Source: Bin5 sp022827195 (lineage in GTDB: Bacteria > Chloroflexota > Anaerolineae > Caldilineales > Caldilineaceae). From it: a stretch of 64,000 bases of DNA. The DNA is taken from assembly GCA_965208275.1 (NCBI GenBank), contig OZ242331.1, positions 3,224,001 to 3,288,000 of the forward strand, written 5' to 3'. Every line of letters starts with the position of its first letter. Positions within the stretch are counted from its first letter, which is position 1. The notes under the pieces were generated by a model that worked only from the letters and a program-made list of their open reading frames with translations, was not told where the DNA came from and made no database searches. Below are positions 16,977 to 25,480 of the stretch, one piece after another. The position numbers and the translations under genes are program-made.

Positions 16977-17741
16977 CTACTCCTGCACGTCGTCGAATAG
17001 GACGGCGTGCACGACCTTGGGGCCGTGAACGCCCATGGTGAGATTTCCTTCCAGGTCGGCTGACTTGCTGGGGCCGGTGACGATTGAGATGTTGCGGCTG
17101 CGGCGGATGTAGGCGTCGAGGCCGCCGGCGTAGCGCATTTCGGCGAGCCAGTCTTCGGCGGTGGCGAAGAGGCGGCTGAAGGGGATCACGACCAGGTGGC
17201 GGAAGGGGGTCAGGCTGGCGGCGCGAGCGTTGGCGCCGCCGGCGCCGACGACGAATGAGCCGGTGCTGGCAAAGGCTGCTTCAACGGTGGTGATTCCGGC
17301 CCGAACCGGCCGGATGCGCTCGCGCTGCTCCGGGTCATGCAGGTCGGTCGGTTCGATCAGCTTGAAGCCCGTTTCTTTGAGGACGTGCGTCAGGCCGTCA
17401 AGGCGCAGCTGCGCCGGCGGCCAGCAGAGCACATTCCAGTCCTCGGCGCGTTCGGCGTCGACGGTCTTGCGGGCCGCCTGTTCTTCTTCCACCCAGGTTT
17501 GCAGGCGAGAGACGATGGCGAGGCGGGTTTCGGTAACGGTCTCCAACAGTTCACAGGTCCCCTTTACCGCGGCGAGCTCCTGGGCGAAGCGTTCGGCCTG
17601 GGCCCAGAGGCCGCCTGGGGCGCTGGTGACTGTCATGCGGTCGGCCTGAGTCAGGGGGGGACTTTCGAGGGAGGGAAAGGGCAGGTCCGGCTGGCGGAGG
17701 GTTTCGCGCAGGCGGGCGAGGATGTTGTCGCGTGTGCTCAT
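16977..17741 (-). CDS. lutC: LutC, LUD-domain subunit of L-lactate utilisation complex
   Basis: 254 aa from the ATG at 17741; an upstream in-frame TTG (17759) is less likely. A single LUD domain is visible: ITTVEAAFASTGSFVVGAG, HLVVIPFSRLFATAEDW, RNISIVTGPSKSADLEGNL and MGVHGPKVVHAVL, the classic end of LutC/YkgG. With LutA and LutB it forms the iron-sulfur complex that oxidises L-lactate to pyruvate. Last of the three lut genes, 39 nt after lutB. Confidence 0.93.
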   Translation of the reverse strand: MSTRDNILARLRETLRQPDLPFPSLESPPLTQADRMTVTSAPGGLWAQAERFAQELAAVKGTCELLETVTETRLAIVSRLQTWVEEEQAARKTVDAERAEDWNVLCWPPAQLRLDGLTHVLKETGFKLIEPTDLHDPEQRERIRPVRAGITTVEAAFASTGSFVVGAGGANARAASLTPFRHLVVIPFSRLFATAEDWLAEMRYAGGLDAYIRRSRNISIVTGPSKSADLEGNLTMGVHGPKVVHAVLFDDVQE

Positions 17742-17780
17742 GGGTCGTTTTCCGATCAACGTGGTCTGGCCGGGCGTTTC

Positions 17781-19208
17781 TCAGGCCCGCCGGCGTACCT
17801 TACTGCGCTCTCTCCACCAGTCACGAAAGCTCTTGCGGGCGAACGGGGCGAAGTCGCGGTAGGCGGTCCAGCCATTCAGCGGCGGCGGCATGAATTTGAT
17901 GTTGCCGCCGCTCATGCCGGCGTAGACGTTCGAGCCGATGCCGGCGAGTTTGCCGAGACTCTCGTACATGCGGCGGCTGCTCATCAGTGCGCTGTAGCTC
18001 TTAATGCCGAGCGCCTCGGTTGTCGGGCCGGCGCCCTGCTGCACGAGATCGGAGCGGAGGTCGAGCAGTAGGCGTGGCAGGTCGATTTTGACCGGGCAGG
18101 CCTCGCGACAGGCGCCGCAGAGCGAGGTGGCGTGCGGCAACTCCTTGAAGCGGGCGATCTCCGGGGCCAGGGCGGGCGTGATGACGGCGCCGATGGGGCC
18201 GTTGTAGGTGCTGCCATAGGCGTGGCCGCCGATCTCCTGGTAGACGGGGCAGGCGTTGAGACAGGCGCCGCAGCGGATGCACATGAGCGCCTCGCCGTAG
18301 CCGCGTGCGAACATGCGGGTGCGGCCGTTGTCGAGCAGGACGACGTGCACCTGTTCTGGGCCGTCGACATCGCCTGGGCGGCGCGGCCCGCTGGTCATCG
18401 AGCAGTAGACTGTAAACTTCTGCCCGGTTGCGCTGCGGCAGAGGGCCTGGAGTTGGAGGAAGGCGTCTTCAACTGTGGGGACGAGTTTTTCGATGCCCAT
18501 CACGGCGACGTAGACGCGCGGCATGCTGCTGACCATGCGGCCGTTGCCCTCGTTGGTGACGATGCAGATGGTCCCGGTTTCGGCGATGGCGAAGTTACAG
18601 CCGGTGATGCCGATGTCGGCGGCGAAGAACTCTTTGCGGAGCCGGGCGCGTGCCAGCGAGGTCATTTTCGACGGGTCGCGCGTGGCCGGCATATCGAGCT
18701 TTTCCTGGAAGACGTCGGCGATTTCTTCCAGCCGTTTGTGGATCACCGGGGCGACGATGTGGCTGGGGGGCTCTTCGGCCAGCTGGATGATGTACTCGCC
18801 GAGGTCTGTCTCGACGACGCGCAGGCCTGCCTCTTCCATGGCGTGGTTGAGGTGAATCTCTTCGGTGGCCATGGATTTGGCCTTGACGACCAGTTTGGCG
18901 CTGTTCTGCAGCGCGATATCTTTAACAATTTGCTGCGCATCTTCGATGCCCTCGGCCCAGTGGACGACGCAGCCGTTCTGACGCAGGTTCGTTTCAAGAT
19001 CCTGGAGATAGTCGGGCCAGTTGCGCAGCACATTTTGCTTCATTTGGCGTAGCTGAGAGCGCAGCCTCTCGCCTTCAATTTCGTCCATGGAGGCGTTGCG
19101 GGCGTTGGCCATGCGGTCGGTCGCCTTGCTGACGGCGACGCGGAGATTTGGGTCGCCCAGCGCTTGGCGGACACGATCTTTGTAGGGGGCATGGATATCT
19201 ACTTGCAT
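17781..19208 (-). CDS. lutB: LutB, iron-sulfur LUD-domain subunit of L-lactate utilisation complex
   Basis: 475 aa, full length. The N-terminal LUD domain includes AKSMATEEIHLNHAM and GITGCNFAIAETGTICIV. The ferredoxin-like segment has two Cys groups, CIRCGACLNACP and CGACREACP, for two 4Fe-4S clusters. The C-terminal LutB/LldF domain follows (RMYESLGKLAG). AGGA lies 9 nt before the ATG. Central redox subunit of lactate oxidation, feeding electrons to the respiratory chain. Confidence 0.95.
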   Translation of the reverse strand: MQVDIHAPYKDRVRQALGDPNLRVAVSKATDRMANARNASMDEIEGERLRSQLRQMKQNVLRNWPDYLQDLETNLRQNGCVVHWAEGIEDAQQIVKDIALQNSAKLVVKAKSMATEEIHLNHAMEEAGLRVVETDLGEYIIQLAEEPPSHIVAPVIHKRLEEIADVFQEKLDMPATRDPSKMTSLARARLRKEFFAADIGITGCNFAIAETGTICIVTNEGNGRMVSSMPRVYVAVMGIEKLVPTVEDAFLQLQALCRSATGQKFTVYCSMTSGPRRPGDVDGPEQVHVVLLDNGRTRMFARGYGEALMCIRCGACLNACPVYQEIGGHAYGSTYNGPIGAVITPALAPEIARFKELPHATSLCGACREACPVKIDLPRLLLDLRSDLVQQGAGPTTEALGIKSYSALMSSRRMYESLGKLAGIGSNVYAGMSGGNIKFMPPPLNGWTAYRDFAPFARKSFRDWWRERSKVRRRA

Positions 19209-19295
19209 CGAAGTCGTTCCTGTTGGCCGGTCGTGTGCGATTGCGGGGCGAAGATGGAGCAGGAGCCGGCCTGTGTCGAGTGGGCCGGCACCAGT

Positions 19296-20147
19296 TCAGG
19301 CGACATCGCCCCAGCGCCGCGGATGGTCGGCGGGCGTCGGGCCCGGTTCGGTCGGCGGACGCAGGTGACTGCCGAAATGGTTATTCAGGATTTCGGCGAT
19401 ATGCTGGGCGCGGCAGTCAACGCCCTCGCGACTGAGTATGCCGTTGATGTGGGTCATGCAGCTGACATCGCCGAGAACGATTGCGTCGACGCCGCTCTGT
19501 TGGGCGCAACGGGCCTTTGCCCGTCCCATTGCGGCACTGATGCCACTGTTTTTGATGGCGAAGAGCCCGCCGAACCCGCAGCAGTCGTGGGCGTGCGGCA
19601 GGTCGACGAGTTCGAGACCCTCCACACCGGCCAGCAGTTTGCGCGGCTGCTCATCGACGCCCAGCTCGCGGAAGAGATGGCAGCAGGGATGGTAGGCGGC
19701 CTTGCCCTGCAGTTTGGCTCCGGTGCTCACCAGGCCAAGCACATCGACCAGGAACTCGGTCAACTCGAATGTTACGGATGCCAGCCGCTGGGCCTGAATA
19801 GACAGGTCCGGTTCGTTCGACTCCTGGAAGATAACCTCGTAGAAGTGGCTGGTCATGGTGGCGCAGCTGCCGGAGGGCGCGACGATGGCGTCGACTTCGC
19901 CGCTGTCGACGAGCGGCCCGAAGATCGAAATGAAGCGCCGGGCCAGCTTGCGCGCCTCGTTGCGGTACCCGGCGTTGAAGGCCGGCTGCCCGCAACAGGT
20001 CTGCTCCTCGGGGAAGAGGACCTGGATACCGTTCTTCTCCAACAACTCGCAGGCTGCGATGCCTACGCTGGGGTAGAGCATGTCGACCATGCAGGTAACA
20101 AAGAGAGCGACGCGCTCGGGTCTTTTTTCAAATGTGGCTTTGTGCAT
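19296..20147 (-). CDS. lutA: LutA, CCG-domain iron-sulfur subunit of L-lactate utilisation complex
   Basis: 283 aa from the ATG at 20147, chosen because the protein then begins MHKATFEKRPERVALFVTC as family members do; an open extension to 20234 has no homologous look. Two CCG (cysteine-rich) domains are visible: TCCGQPAF with APSGSCATM, and YHPCCHLFREL with DCCGFGGLF and DVSCMTH. Heterodisulfide-reductase-like Cys motifs bind an iron-sulfur centre. First gene of lutABC, 87 nt before lutB. No GntR-type LutR regulator is seen nearby. Confidence 0.94.
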   Translation of the reverse strand: MHKATFEKRPERVALFVTCMVDMLYPSVGIAACELLEKNGIQVLFPEEQTCCGQPAFNAGYRNEARKLARRFISIFGPLVDSGEVDAIVAPSGSCATMTSHFYEVIFQESNEPDLSIQAQRLASVTFELTEFLVDVLGLVSTGAKLQGKAAYHPCCHLFRELGVDEQPRKLLAGVEGLELVDLPHAHDCCGFGGLFAIKNSGISAAMGRAKARCAQQSGVDAIVLGDVSCMTHINGILSREGVDCRAQHIAEILNNHFGSHLRPPTEPGPTPADHPRRWGDVA

Positions 20148-20255
20148 GGGATGGTCCGCTCTTCTCACTGCGTTGCGTGGTGCGAACTGGGTTCTTGACG
20201 GTTCGGAAGACCTCGCGACAGTCGACTGCGGCAATGCTGCGGCGCGGAGATCAGT

Positions 20256-21494
20256 TCAGCCGCCCAGGAGCGCGAGCTCCTGCTGCAAGGGCAGTGTCGT
20301 CAGCTCCAGGCCGTGTTCGTGTACAATGCAGTTGACCTCGCTGCGGATACCGAGTCCTTTGGGCTGACCGCTGCCGTCGAAGTCGAGCTGGGGCAGGTAG
20401 ATGCCGGGTTCGATCGTGAACATGACGCCGGGGATGAGGCTGCGGCGGTCCTGCGTCTCAACGTTGTCAATGTTGACGCCGTTCCAGTGTGTGGTGGGGC
20501 CAAGGCTGTGGCCTGTGCGATGCAGGATGCCGCGGCCGAAGCCGGCTTCTTCGATGACGCGTCGGGCGGCATCGTCAATTTCGTAGCCGTGAACGGTCTG
20601 TCCGTTGTCGAGCCCCTGCCTGATGGCGGCGACGGCGGTGTCGCGCGCATGCGCGACCGCTTCGAAGACGCGCGTCACTGCCGGGGGCCGCGCCTGGCCG
20701 CAGTAGGCGGTCCAGGTGATATCGGCGTAGCAGTCGTCGGGGCAGTTCCGTTCCCTGGCCCAGAGGTCGATCAGCAGGGCATCGCCGCGGCGGATCGGGC
20801 TGTGCTGCCGGGCGCTGGGGGCGTAGTGGGGCAGGGCGGCGTTGCTGTTGACGGCGACAATCGGGTCGTGGTCCCACTCCAGGTCGGCGTCGCGGAAGCG
20901 GTCGACGATGAGCTGCTGCACGGCGTACTCGGTGATCTCCTGTCCGGCGCGCAGGGCGGCGTCGACGAAGGCGAAGGCGGCGTCCTTGGCCGCGAGCATG
21001 TGGGCGGCGGCGCGGCGGTGGCTTTCGATCTGCTCTGCGGAGAGCACGGCCTGAACGAGCTGTACGAGGTCGGCGCTGCTGACGACCGTTGCGCGGCTGG
21101 CCGCCTGCACCAGCTCAAGCGTACCGGCGTCGACTTTGCTGACGTAGGGAATGGCGCAACTTGGGCTGTATTCCATGGCTATGGTGCTGGCGGAGCCGTG
21201 CGGAAGGATGCGGCGCAGCTTTTCCTCGATCTCCTGCCAGCCGACGTAGAGATGGAGCGGGCCGGCGAGTTCGGGCGGTACGGTGCTGAAGGCCGCCTGC
21301 TCGATGGCGTGGACCAGCCACTCTGGCTCGCCTTCGGCGGGAATCCAGAGGAACCATCGCCGTGTGCCGGTATTTTCCAGCCCGGCGACGGATGCGGCGA
21401 TGGGATTCTGGCCGCGAAAGTCGTAGAGCAGCCAGCCGGCTATGGCGTGATGGCGCAGATGTTGGCGGACCTGGTCCAGTTTCACGGCAATCAT
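20256..21494 (-). CDS. M24B-family Xaa-Pro aminopeptidase/prolidase-like metallopeptidase
   Basis: 412 aa from the ATG at 21494 (AGGA 5 nt upstream); the open frame continues to 21539 but without a site. An N-terminal creatinase-like domain precedes the pita-bread fold with its five metal ligands: Asp in DALLIDLWA, Asp in CYADITWT, His in HRTGHSLGPTTHW, Glu in FTIEPGIY and Glu in IRSEVNCIV. It cleaves N-terminal residues before proline, or dipeptides, in the cytoplasm. Divergent from ssb and 109 nt upstream of lutA; any link to lactate use is unclear. Confidence 0.9.
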   Translation of the reverse strand: MIAVKLDQVRQHLRHHAIAGWLLYDFRGQNPIAASVAGLENTGTRRWFLWIPAEGEPEWLVHAIEQAAFSTVPPELAGPLHLYVGWQEIEEKLRRILPHGSASTIAMEYSPSCAIPYVSKVDAGTLELVQAASRATVVSSADLVQLVQAVLSAEQIESHRRAAAHMLAAKDAAFAFVDAALRAGQEITEYAVQQLIVDRFRDADLEWDHDPIVAVNSNAALPHYAPSARQHSPIRRGDALLIDLWARERNCPDDCYADITWTAYCGQARPPAVTRVFEAVAHARDTAVAAIRQGLDNGQTVHGYEIDDAARRVIEEAGFGRGILHRTGHSLGPTTHWNGVNIDNVETQDRRSLIPGVMFTIEPGIYLPQLDFDGSGQPKGLGIRSEVNCIVHEHGLELTTLPLQQELALLGG

Positions 21495-21704
21495 GTTCCT
21501 GTGCCCGCGTGGGCGCGCTCTGACGCGGTGGACGGGCAACTTAAAGGAAAGCAGCGGGTCGGAGTACGCAGTAATTATTCCATGAAGTGGCGAATCGGTC
21601 TAATTCACGGCGGTCTTCGGGAAGGTCGAATCGGTGGATTGGGCAGACATTGGAAAGGGAGGAAAGACTCGAATTTGAACTCTTGCGCGCGGGGGTTATC
21701 CGAT

Positions 21705-21733
21705 TTGGCGACCTGCTAGAACATATGTACAAT
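21705..21733 (+). promoter_or_regulatory. Predicted ssb promoter
   Basis: TTGGCG (21705-21710) and TACAAT (21728-21733) are 17 bp apart. The spacer and -10 contain a LexA-like box. This is the same layout as the lexA promoter. Confidence 0.6.
21719..21730. promoter_or_regulatory. Putative LexA operator upstream of ssb
   Basis: GAACATATGTAC matches the palindrome GAACATATGTTC at 11 of 12 positions and overlaps the -10 box, about 90 nt before the ssb start. Binding here would block RNA polymerase. Confidence 0.6.
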
Positions 21734-21819
21734 ACAGATCTGAATGGTCTGGCGAGTCCTTCATGCCTGCCGGACCGGTTGGTCAAATCGATTGCGAATT
21801 CCCCCAAGGAGGCTGTACA

Positions 21820-22245
21820 ATGTACCAGCAGATCACACTCGTAGGGAACCTGGGCCAGGACCCGGAGATGCGCTATACGCCGAACGGCGACCCTGTTACG
21901 AGTTTCTCCGTGGCCGCGAGCCGCGCGTGGACGGGGCAGGACGGTCAGAGGCAGGAAAAGACCGTATGGTTCAGGGTATCGGCGTGGCGGCGGCTGGCTG
22001 AAACTTGCAACCAGTATCTGGCGAAAGGAAGGCGCGTACTGGTTGTGGGAGAGCTGGAGGAGCCCTATGTGTGGACTGACGAGAGCGGAAACGCACGTGC
22101 CACGCTGCAGTTGACGGCGCGCACTGTTCGGTTTCTAAGTACGCGCGCCGAGGCTGGCGAGCAGTCGAGCGGGCCGCCCAGTTACCCTGATGGCGAAAAG
22201 GCTCCCGGTCCGAATGCCGGTGCCGACGTGGACGTTCCCTTCTGA
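21820..22245 (+). CDS. ssb: Single-stranded DNA-binding protein (copy 1)
   Basis: 141 aa from the ATG at 21820, preceded by AAGGAGG (21806-21812); an open extension upstream is untranslated. OB-fold residues 1-105: MYQQITLVGNLGQDPEMRY, TSFSVAASRAWT, KTVWFRVSAW, and VLVVGELEEP. A flexible Pro/Gly tail ends in the acidic tip DVDVPF, which recruits replication and repair partners. Next to a LexA-like box, so it is probably SOS-inducible. A second ssb follows 124 bp downstream. Confidence 0.95.
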   Translation: MYQQITLVGNLGQDPEMRYTPNGDPVTSFSVAASRAWTGQDGQRQEKTVWFRVSAWRRLAETCNQYLAKGRRVLVVGELEEPYVWTDESGNARATLQLTARTVRFLSTRAEAGEQSSGPPSYPDGEKAPGPNAGADVDVPF

Positions 22246-22369
22246 TGGTGTGTGCACAAGGTATCAGGTGAGCGCCGGCGAGGCACGGGGCGACGGGGAC
22301 AATGCCTGATGCGGCCGGTTTCGCCGACGCCGGCTGATTGGACAAGAATTGAGGGAAGGAAGAGGCCAA

Positions 22370-22813
22370 ATGTATCAACAGATCACACTGATAGGGAACT
22401 TGGGGCGTGATCCGGAGATGCGCTACACGCCCGGCGGCACGCCTGTGACAAATTTTAGCGTTGCCACCAGTCGATCGTGGACGGGCCAGGACGGGCAACG
22501 CCAGGACAGGACCGTTTGGTTCCGCGTGGCTGCATGGGAACGTCTGGCCGAAACCTGCAACCAGTATCTAACAAAAGGACAGCGGGTGCTGGTCGTTGGC
22601 GAAATGGAAGAGCCGACCACCTGGACCGACAGGGAGGGAAACACGCGCGCCTCGCTGGAAGTTCGGGCGCGGACGGTGCGTTTCCTCAACACGCGGGCCG
22701 AAGGTGAGGCGCTGGCTGCGGCGAGCGGCCAATCAGGCGGCCAGAGCGGGGGATGGGGCAGTGGCGGCGGTGCCGGCCAAGATCCTGGTGGCGAGGACGA
22801 CATTCCGTTTTAG
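22370..22813 (+). CDS. ssb: Single-stranded DNA-binding protein (copy 2)
   Basis: 147 aa from the ATG at 22370 (GGAAGGA upstream). The OB domain is very close to copy 1 (MYQQITLIGNLGRDPEMRY, TGQDGQRQDRTVWFRV), but the tail differs: Gly/Ser/Gln-rich (QSGGQSGGWGSGGG) with the tip DDIPF. Clearly a tandem duplication with tail divergence. Probably co-transcribed with copy 1, ending at a hairpin (22874-22913). Confidence 0.95.
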   Translation: MYQQITLIGNLGRDPEMRYTPGGTPVTNFSVATSRSWTGQDGQRQDRTVWFRVAAWERLAETCNQYLTKGQRVLVVGEMEEPTTWTDREGNTRASLEVRARTVRFLNTRAEGEALAAASGQSGGQSGGWGSGGGAGQDPGGEDDIPF

Positions 22814-22873
22814 GGACGCCATCCCATTTAACGCAGGGACGAGGTGTGCCGTTCGTTCACATCTCAACCGAAT

Positions 22874-22916
22874 CGGCCGGTCTGTCAGCTGCCCATCGCT
22901 GGCAGGCCGGCCGTTT
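22874..22916 (+). terminator. Rho-independent-like terminator after the ssb pair
   Basis: CGGCCGGTCTG (22874-22884) pairs with CAGGCCGGCCG (22903-22913), 11 bp with one G-T pair, followed by TTT. It lies 60 nt past the second ssb and before a convergent gene. Confidence 0.6.
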
Positions 22917-22954
22917 GCGCTGAATGGCCTACTGCCAGGCCCGGCTCGCGCCGG

Positions 22955-24010
22955 TCAGACGGGCACAGCCCGGCCCTCGCGGGCGGACTGCTGCGCGGCG
23001 AGGAGAAAGCGCAGGATGTCGCGGCCTTCGGCGCCGGTCAGGCGGGGTGGGTCCCCGCTTTCGAAGGCGTCGATGAGGTGGCGGGTGGCGTGGACGAAGC
23101 TCAGCTCCCAGCCGGTCGGCAGGTCATTGAAGGTGCGCGTTCTGTCTTCGCGACGGAGGACGAGCGGTGGCGCGCCGGGTAGTCGCCCGTGCCCGCCGTT
23201 GATCCAGAGCACTCCCCTGGTCCCGGTGATCTCAACGCGGTCATCCTGCGCATAGTGCCGGGTCTCGACCTCCAGCTGCGGTGAGTAGACGACCTCCAGC
23301 GAGCCGAAACGGTTGCCGGGGAACTTCCACGAGACGATGGAGGGCGCATCCAGAATGCGGCCCGGCATCAACTCCATCCTGCCGATCCAGGCATGCACCT
23401 CTTGCGCCAGTCCCATAAAGTGCCAGGCCAGCGCGAACTTGTGGTGGCCGTCATCGAATACCAGCGGACCGCCGCCGCACTTTTCCGGGTCGAAGCGCCA
23501 GACCAAGGACGCGAGGGGCAGGTGCCAGGCGTTGGGGCTGAATCCGGCGTTGCTCTTGATGCGGATGGTCAGCGGATCACCGATTTCGCCGGCGTCGATC
23601 AGTTCTATCGCCCGCGTCACCGGCGGGTAAAAGAGAAAGTTTTCGTAGACGCGCAGGACTTTGCGGGCAGCCGCCGCGGCCGCGATCATTTCGTCGGCTT
23701 GCGCCAGGTTGAGTGCCATCGGCTTCTGGACCGAGACGTGTTTGCCGGCGGAGAATGCGTCGAGTGTGACGGGGTGGTGGAGGTGATGGGGCAGGAGGAT
23801 TTCGACCAGGTCGAGGTCGCGCAGGGCAAGAAGCTCGTGATGATTGCTGAAAACTCGTGTGGAGGGTACGCCCCACTCGGCGGCGCGGCGTTCGGCAGTT
23901 TCGGTGTCAGTATCGCAGACGGCGACGATCCGGGCGCGCTCGTTTTGCAGGTATTCGAGGGCGTGCAGGTCGCTGATGCGGCCGGTTCCGATGAATCCTA
24001 CGCGTAGCAT
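22955..24010 (-). CDS. Gfo/Idh/MocA-family oxidoreductase
   Basis: 351 aa. The N-terminal Rossmann fold has VGFIGTGRISDLHALEYL (GxGxxS/D variant) and IVAVCDTD. The family Lys is in HVSVQKPMALN (usual form EKP). The C-terminal substrate domain has YENFLFYPPVTRAIELI and FDDGHHKFALAWHFMG. It probably oxidises or reduces a sugar, inositol or amino-sugar with NAD(P). Convergent with ssb, 44 nt after the nucleotidyltransferase-like gene. Confidence 0.9.
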   Translation of the reverse strand: MLRVGFIGTGRISDLHALEYLQNERARIVAVCDTDTETAERRAAEWGVPSTRVFSNHHELLALRDLDLVEILLPHHLHHPVTLDAFSAGKHVSVQKPMALNLAQADEMIAAAAAARKVLRVYENFLFYPPVTRAIELIDAGEIGDPLTIRIKSNAGFSPNAWHLPLASLVWRFDPEKCGGGPLVFDDGHHKFALAWHFMGLAQEVHAWIGRMELMPGRILDAPSIVSWKFPGNRFGSLEVVYSPQLEVETRHYAQDDRVEITGTRGVLWINGGHGRLPGAPPLVLRREDRTRTFNDLPTGWELSFVHATRHLIDAFESGDPPRLTGAEGRDILRFLLAAQQSAREGRAVPV

Positions 24011-24054
24011 GGCCAGGCATGTGCCCCGGTGGCATAGGCTTGCGTCTTAGCGTC

Positions 24055-24756
24055 TTAGACGTCCTTCATTTCCAGGCGGCCGAGGTAGATCAGGGACTCC
24101 AGGTCGTCCGAGGCTTCCGGCATGTGGCGGGCGACGCATTCCCGAGTCCGGTCCAGCTCTTCGTCGGCGGCGAGGCCAAGCATCTTCGAGAGATCGGCGA
24201 GATCCTGCGCGCGCGACGTTTCCAGCTTCATGAGGACAAGATAGGGAAGGTCCAGGACCGGGAAGCCGGCCGCGTCGCGGCGCCGGCGTTGAAATGCGTC
24301 GTCTATCCAGGCAAATGGAATCAGGAGCAGGTCGATCTCCGTGCCGTCGGGAGCCTGCAGTGTGTAGCCGGGAATCGACAGTTCAGAAACCTGTTGAAAG
24401 CCCGAACTTCGCAGTCGCGCCAGGGCCTTGTCTCCGTCCTCAAAGTGAACAAGCACGTCGAAATCTCTTGTCATCCGTTCGGGCATGTAGGCGCGGGTAG
24501 CCACCGCGCCGACGACAGCCCAACGGAGCCCTTTCAGCAGGTCTCGCAGGTCTGGCCAGGCGTAGCGCGCGCTGCGTTCGCGCAGGAATTGGGGTGCGCT
24601 GCCGGTCCCGGGCTTCTGGCGCCGCAGCGAGAGGGATAGAAGGAGGCGGCGTCTTTGCGCCGGGGTGAGTTGGCCATCTGCTGCAATGGCGGCGATGGCA
24701 GGGGGCGTATCTCCGGACTTGCGATCGATGTCAATACACCTCCGTGCTGGTCGCAT
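24055..24756 (-). CDS. Nucleotidyltransferase-fold protein (AbiEii/MNT-like)
   Basis: 233 aa. From about residue 75 the sequence fits the minimal nucleotidyltransferase fold: RWAVVGAVATRAYM, RMTRDFDVLVHFEDG, then DGTEIDLLLIPFAW, giving three carboxylates in the D-x-D...D order, and a following helix LPYLVLMKLETSRAQDLADL, as in AbiEii-like and DUF6036-type proteins. The first ~70 residues, Arg-rich, are not recognised and the true start may be later. The gene overlaps the end of the upstream SDR gene by 26 bp. Function unknown; no paired HEPN or AbiEi partner is adjacent. Confidence 0.65.
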   Translation of the reverse strand: MRPARRCIDIDRKSGDTPPAIAAIAADGQLTPAQRRRLLLSLSLRRQKPGTGSAPQFLRERSARYAWPDLRDLLKGLRWAVVGAVATRAYMPERMTRDFDVLVHFEDGDKALARLRSSGFQQVSELSIPGYTLQAPDGTEIDLLLIPFAWIDDAFQRRRRDAAGFPVLDLPYLVLMKLETSRAQDLADLSKMLGLAADEELDRTRECVARHMPEASDDLESLIYLGRLEMKDV

Positions 24757-25468
24757 AGAGATCGATGCGGTCGGCGTTGGCGCGCTGGGGGAGGCTGGCG
24801 GCGTAGAGGACGGTCGCAGCGATATCCTCGGCCTGCATCATCAGATGGCGCGTCTCCTGCGGGGGCGGAACGGGGCGGCGGTCGAGCAGCGGGGTGGCGG
24901 CGACGCCGGGATTGATAACGCAGGCGCGCACGCCGTGGGGGTTGCCTTCTTCGTTGGTGATCTGGTTGAGGGCCTTCATCGCCATTTTGGCGCTGCTGTA
25001 GGCGACTCCCGCCAGCAGGCTGGGAAAGTTGGCGGCGCGCGAGGCGATGTTAATGATGGTGCCGGCGCCGCGTTCCTTCATCTGCGGCAGGAGCAGGCTG
25101 GTGAAGAGGAAGGCGCTGACCAGGTTGACGTCGACAACAGCATGAAAGTCGGCGGTGGTTGTGTCGACGATGGTGCGGTTGGGGACGTTCGTGCCGGCGT
25201 TGTTGACCAGCACGTCGATCTGGCCGAATTCGGCGTCGATCTTGTCGACGGTGGCGCGGACCTGTGCTTCATCCCCCACATCGCAGGGGCAGACGATGGT
25301 GCGGACGCCGGATGGCTCGATGCGTTGCGCCAGCGCGCGCAGCATCTCCTCGCGGCGGGCGACCAGGGCCACGTGCGCGCCCGCCTGTGCGAACTGCAGC
25401 GCAATCGCTTCGCCGAAGCCGCTGCTGGCGCCGGTGACCAGGACATTCTTACCGGACAGGGTGTTCAA
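24731..25468 (-). CDS. SDR family oxidoreductase
   Basis: 245 aa. Starts at a TTG (25466-25468) with AAGGAG 8 nt upstream. Motifs: VTGASSGFGEAIAL, NNAGTNVP, catalytic Ser in INIASRAANFP, and YSSAKMAMKA (YxxxK), then INPGVAATPL. A classical NAD(P)-dependent dehydrogenase. It lies 12 nt after the Gfo/Idh gene ending at 25481, so the two are probably one transcript. Substrate unknown. Confidence 0.9.
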   Translation of the reverse strand: MNTLSGKNVLVTGASSGFGEAIALQFAQAGAHVALVARREEMLRALAQRIEPSGVRTIVCPCDVGDEAQVRATVDKIDAEFGQIDVLVNNAGTNVPNRTIVDTTTADFHAVVDVNLVSAFLFTSLLLPQMKERGAGTIINIASRAANFPSLLAGVAYSSAKMAMKALNQITNEEGNPHGVRACVINPGVAATPLLDRRPVPPPQETRHLMMQAEDIAATVLYAASLPQRANADRIDLYATSTEVY

Positions 25469-25480
25469 TGGAGTGTCTCC

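Noticed and set aside
18132..19052. 306-codon plus-strand open frame
   Set aside because: Antisense to lutB, whose iron-sulfur motifs are clear.
20313..21719. 468-codon plus-strand open frame
   Set aside because: Antisense to the M24B peptidase with all five metal ligands; no start site or motif.
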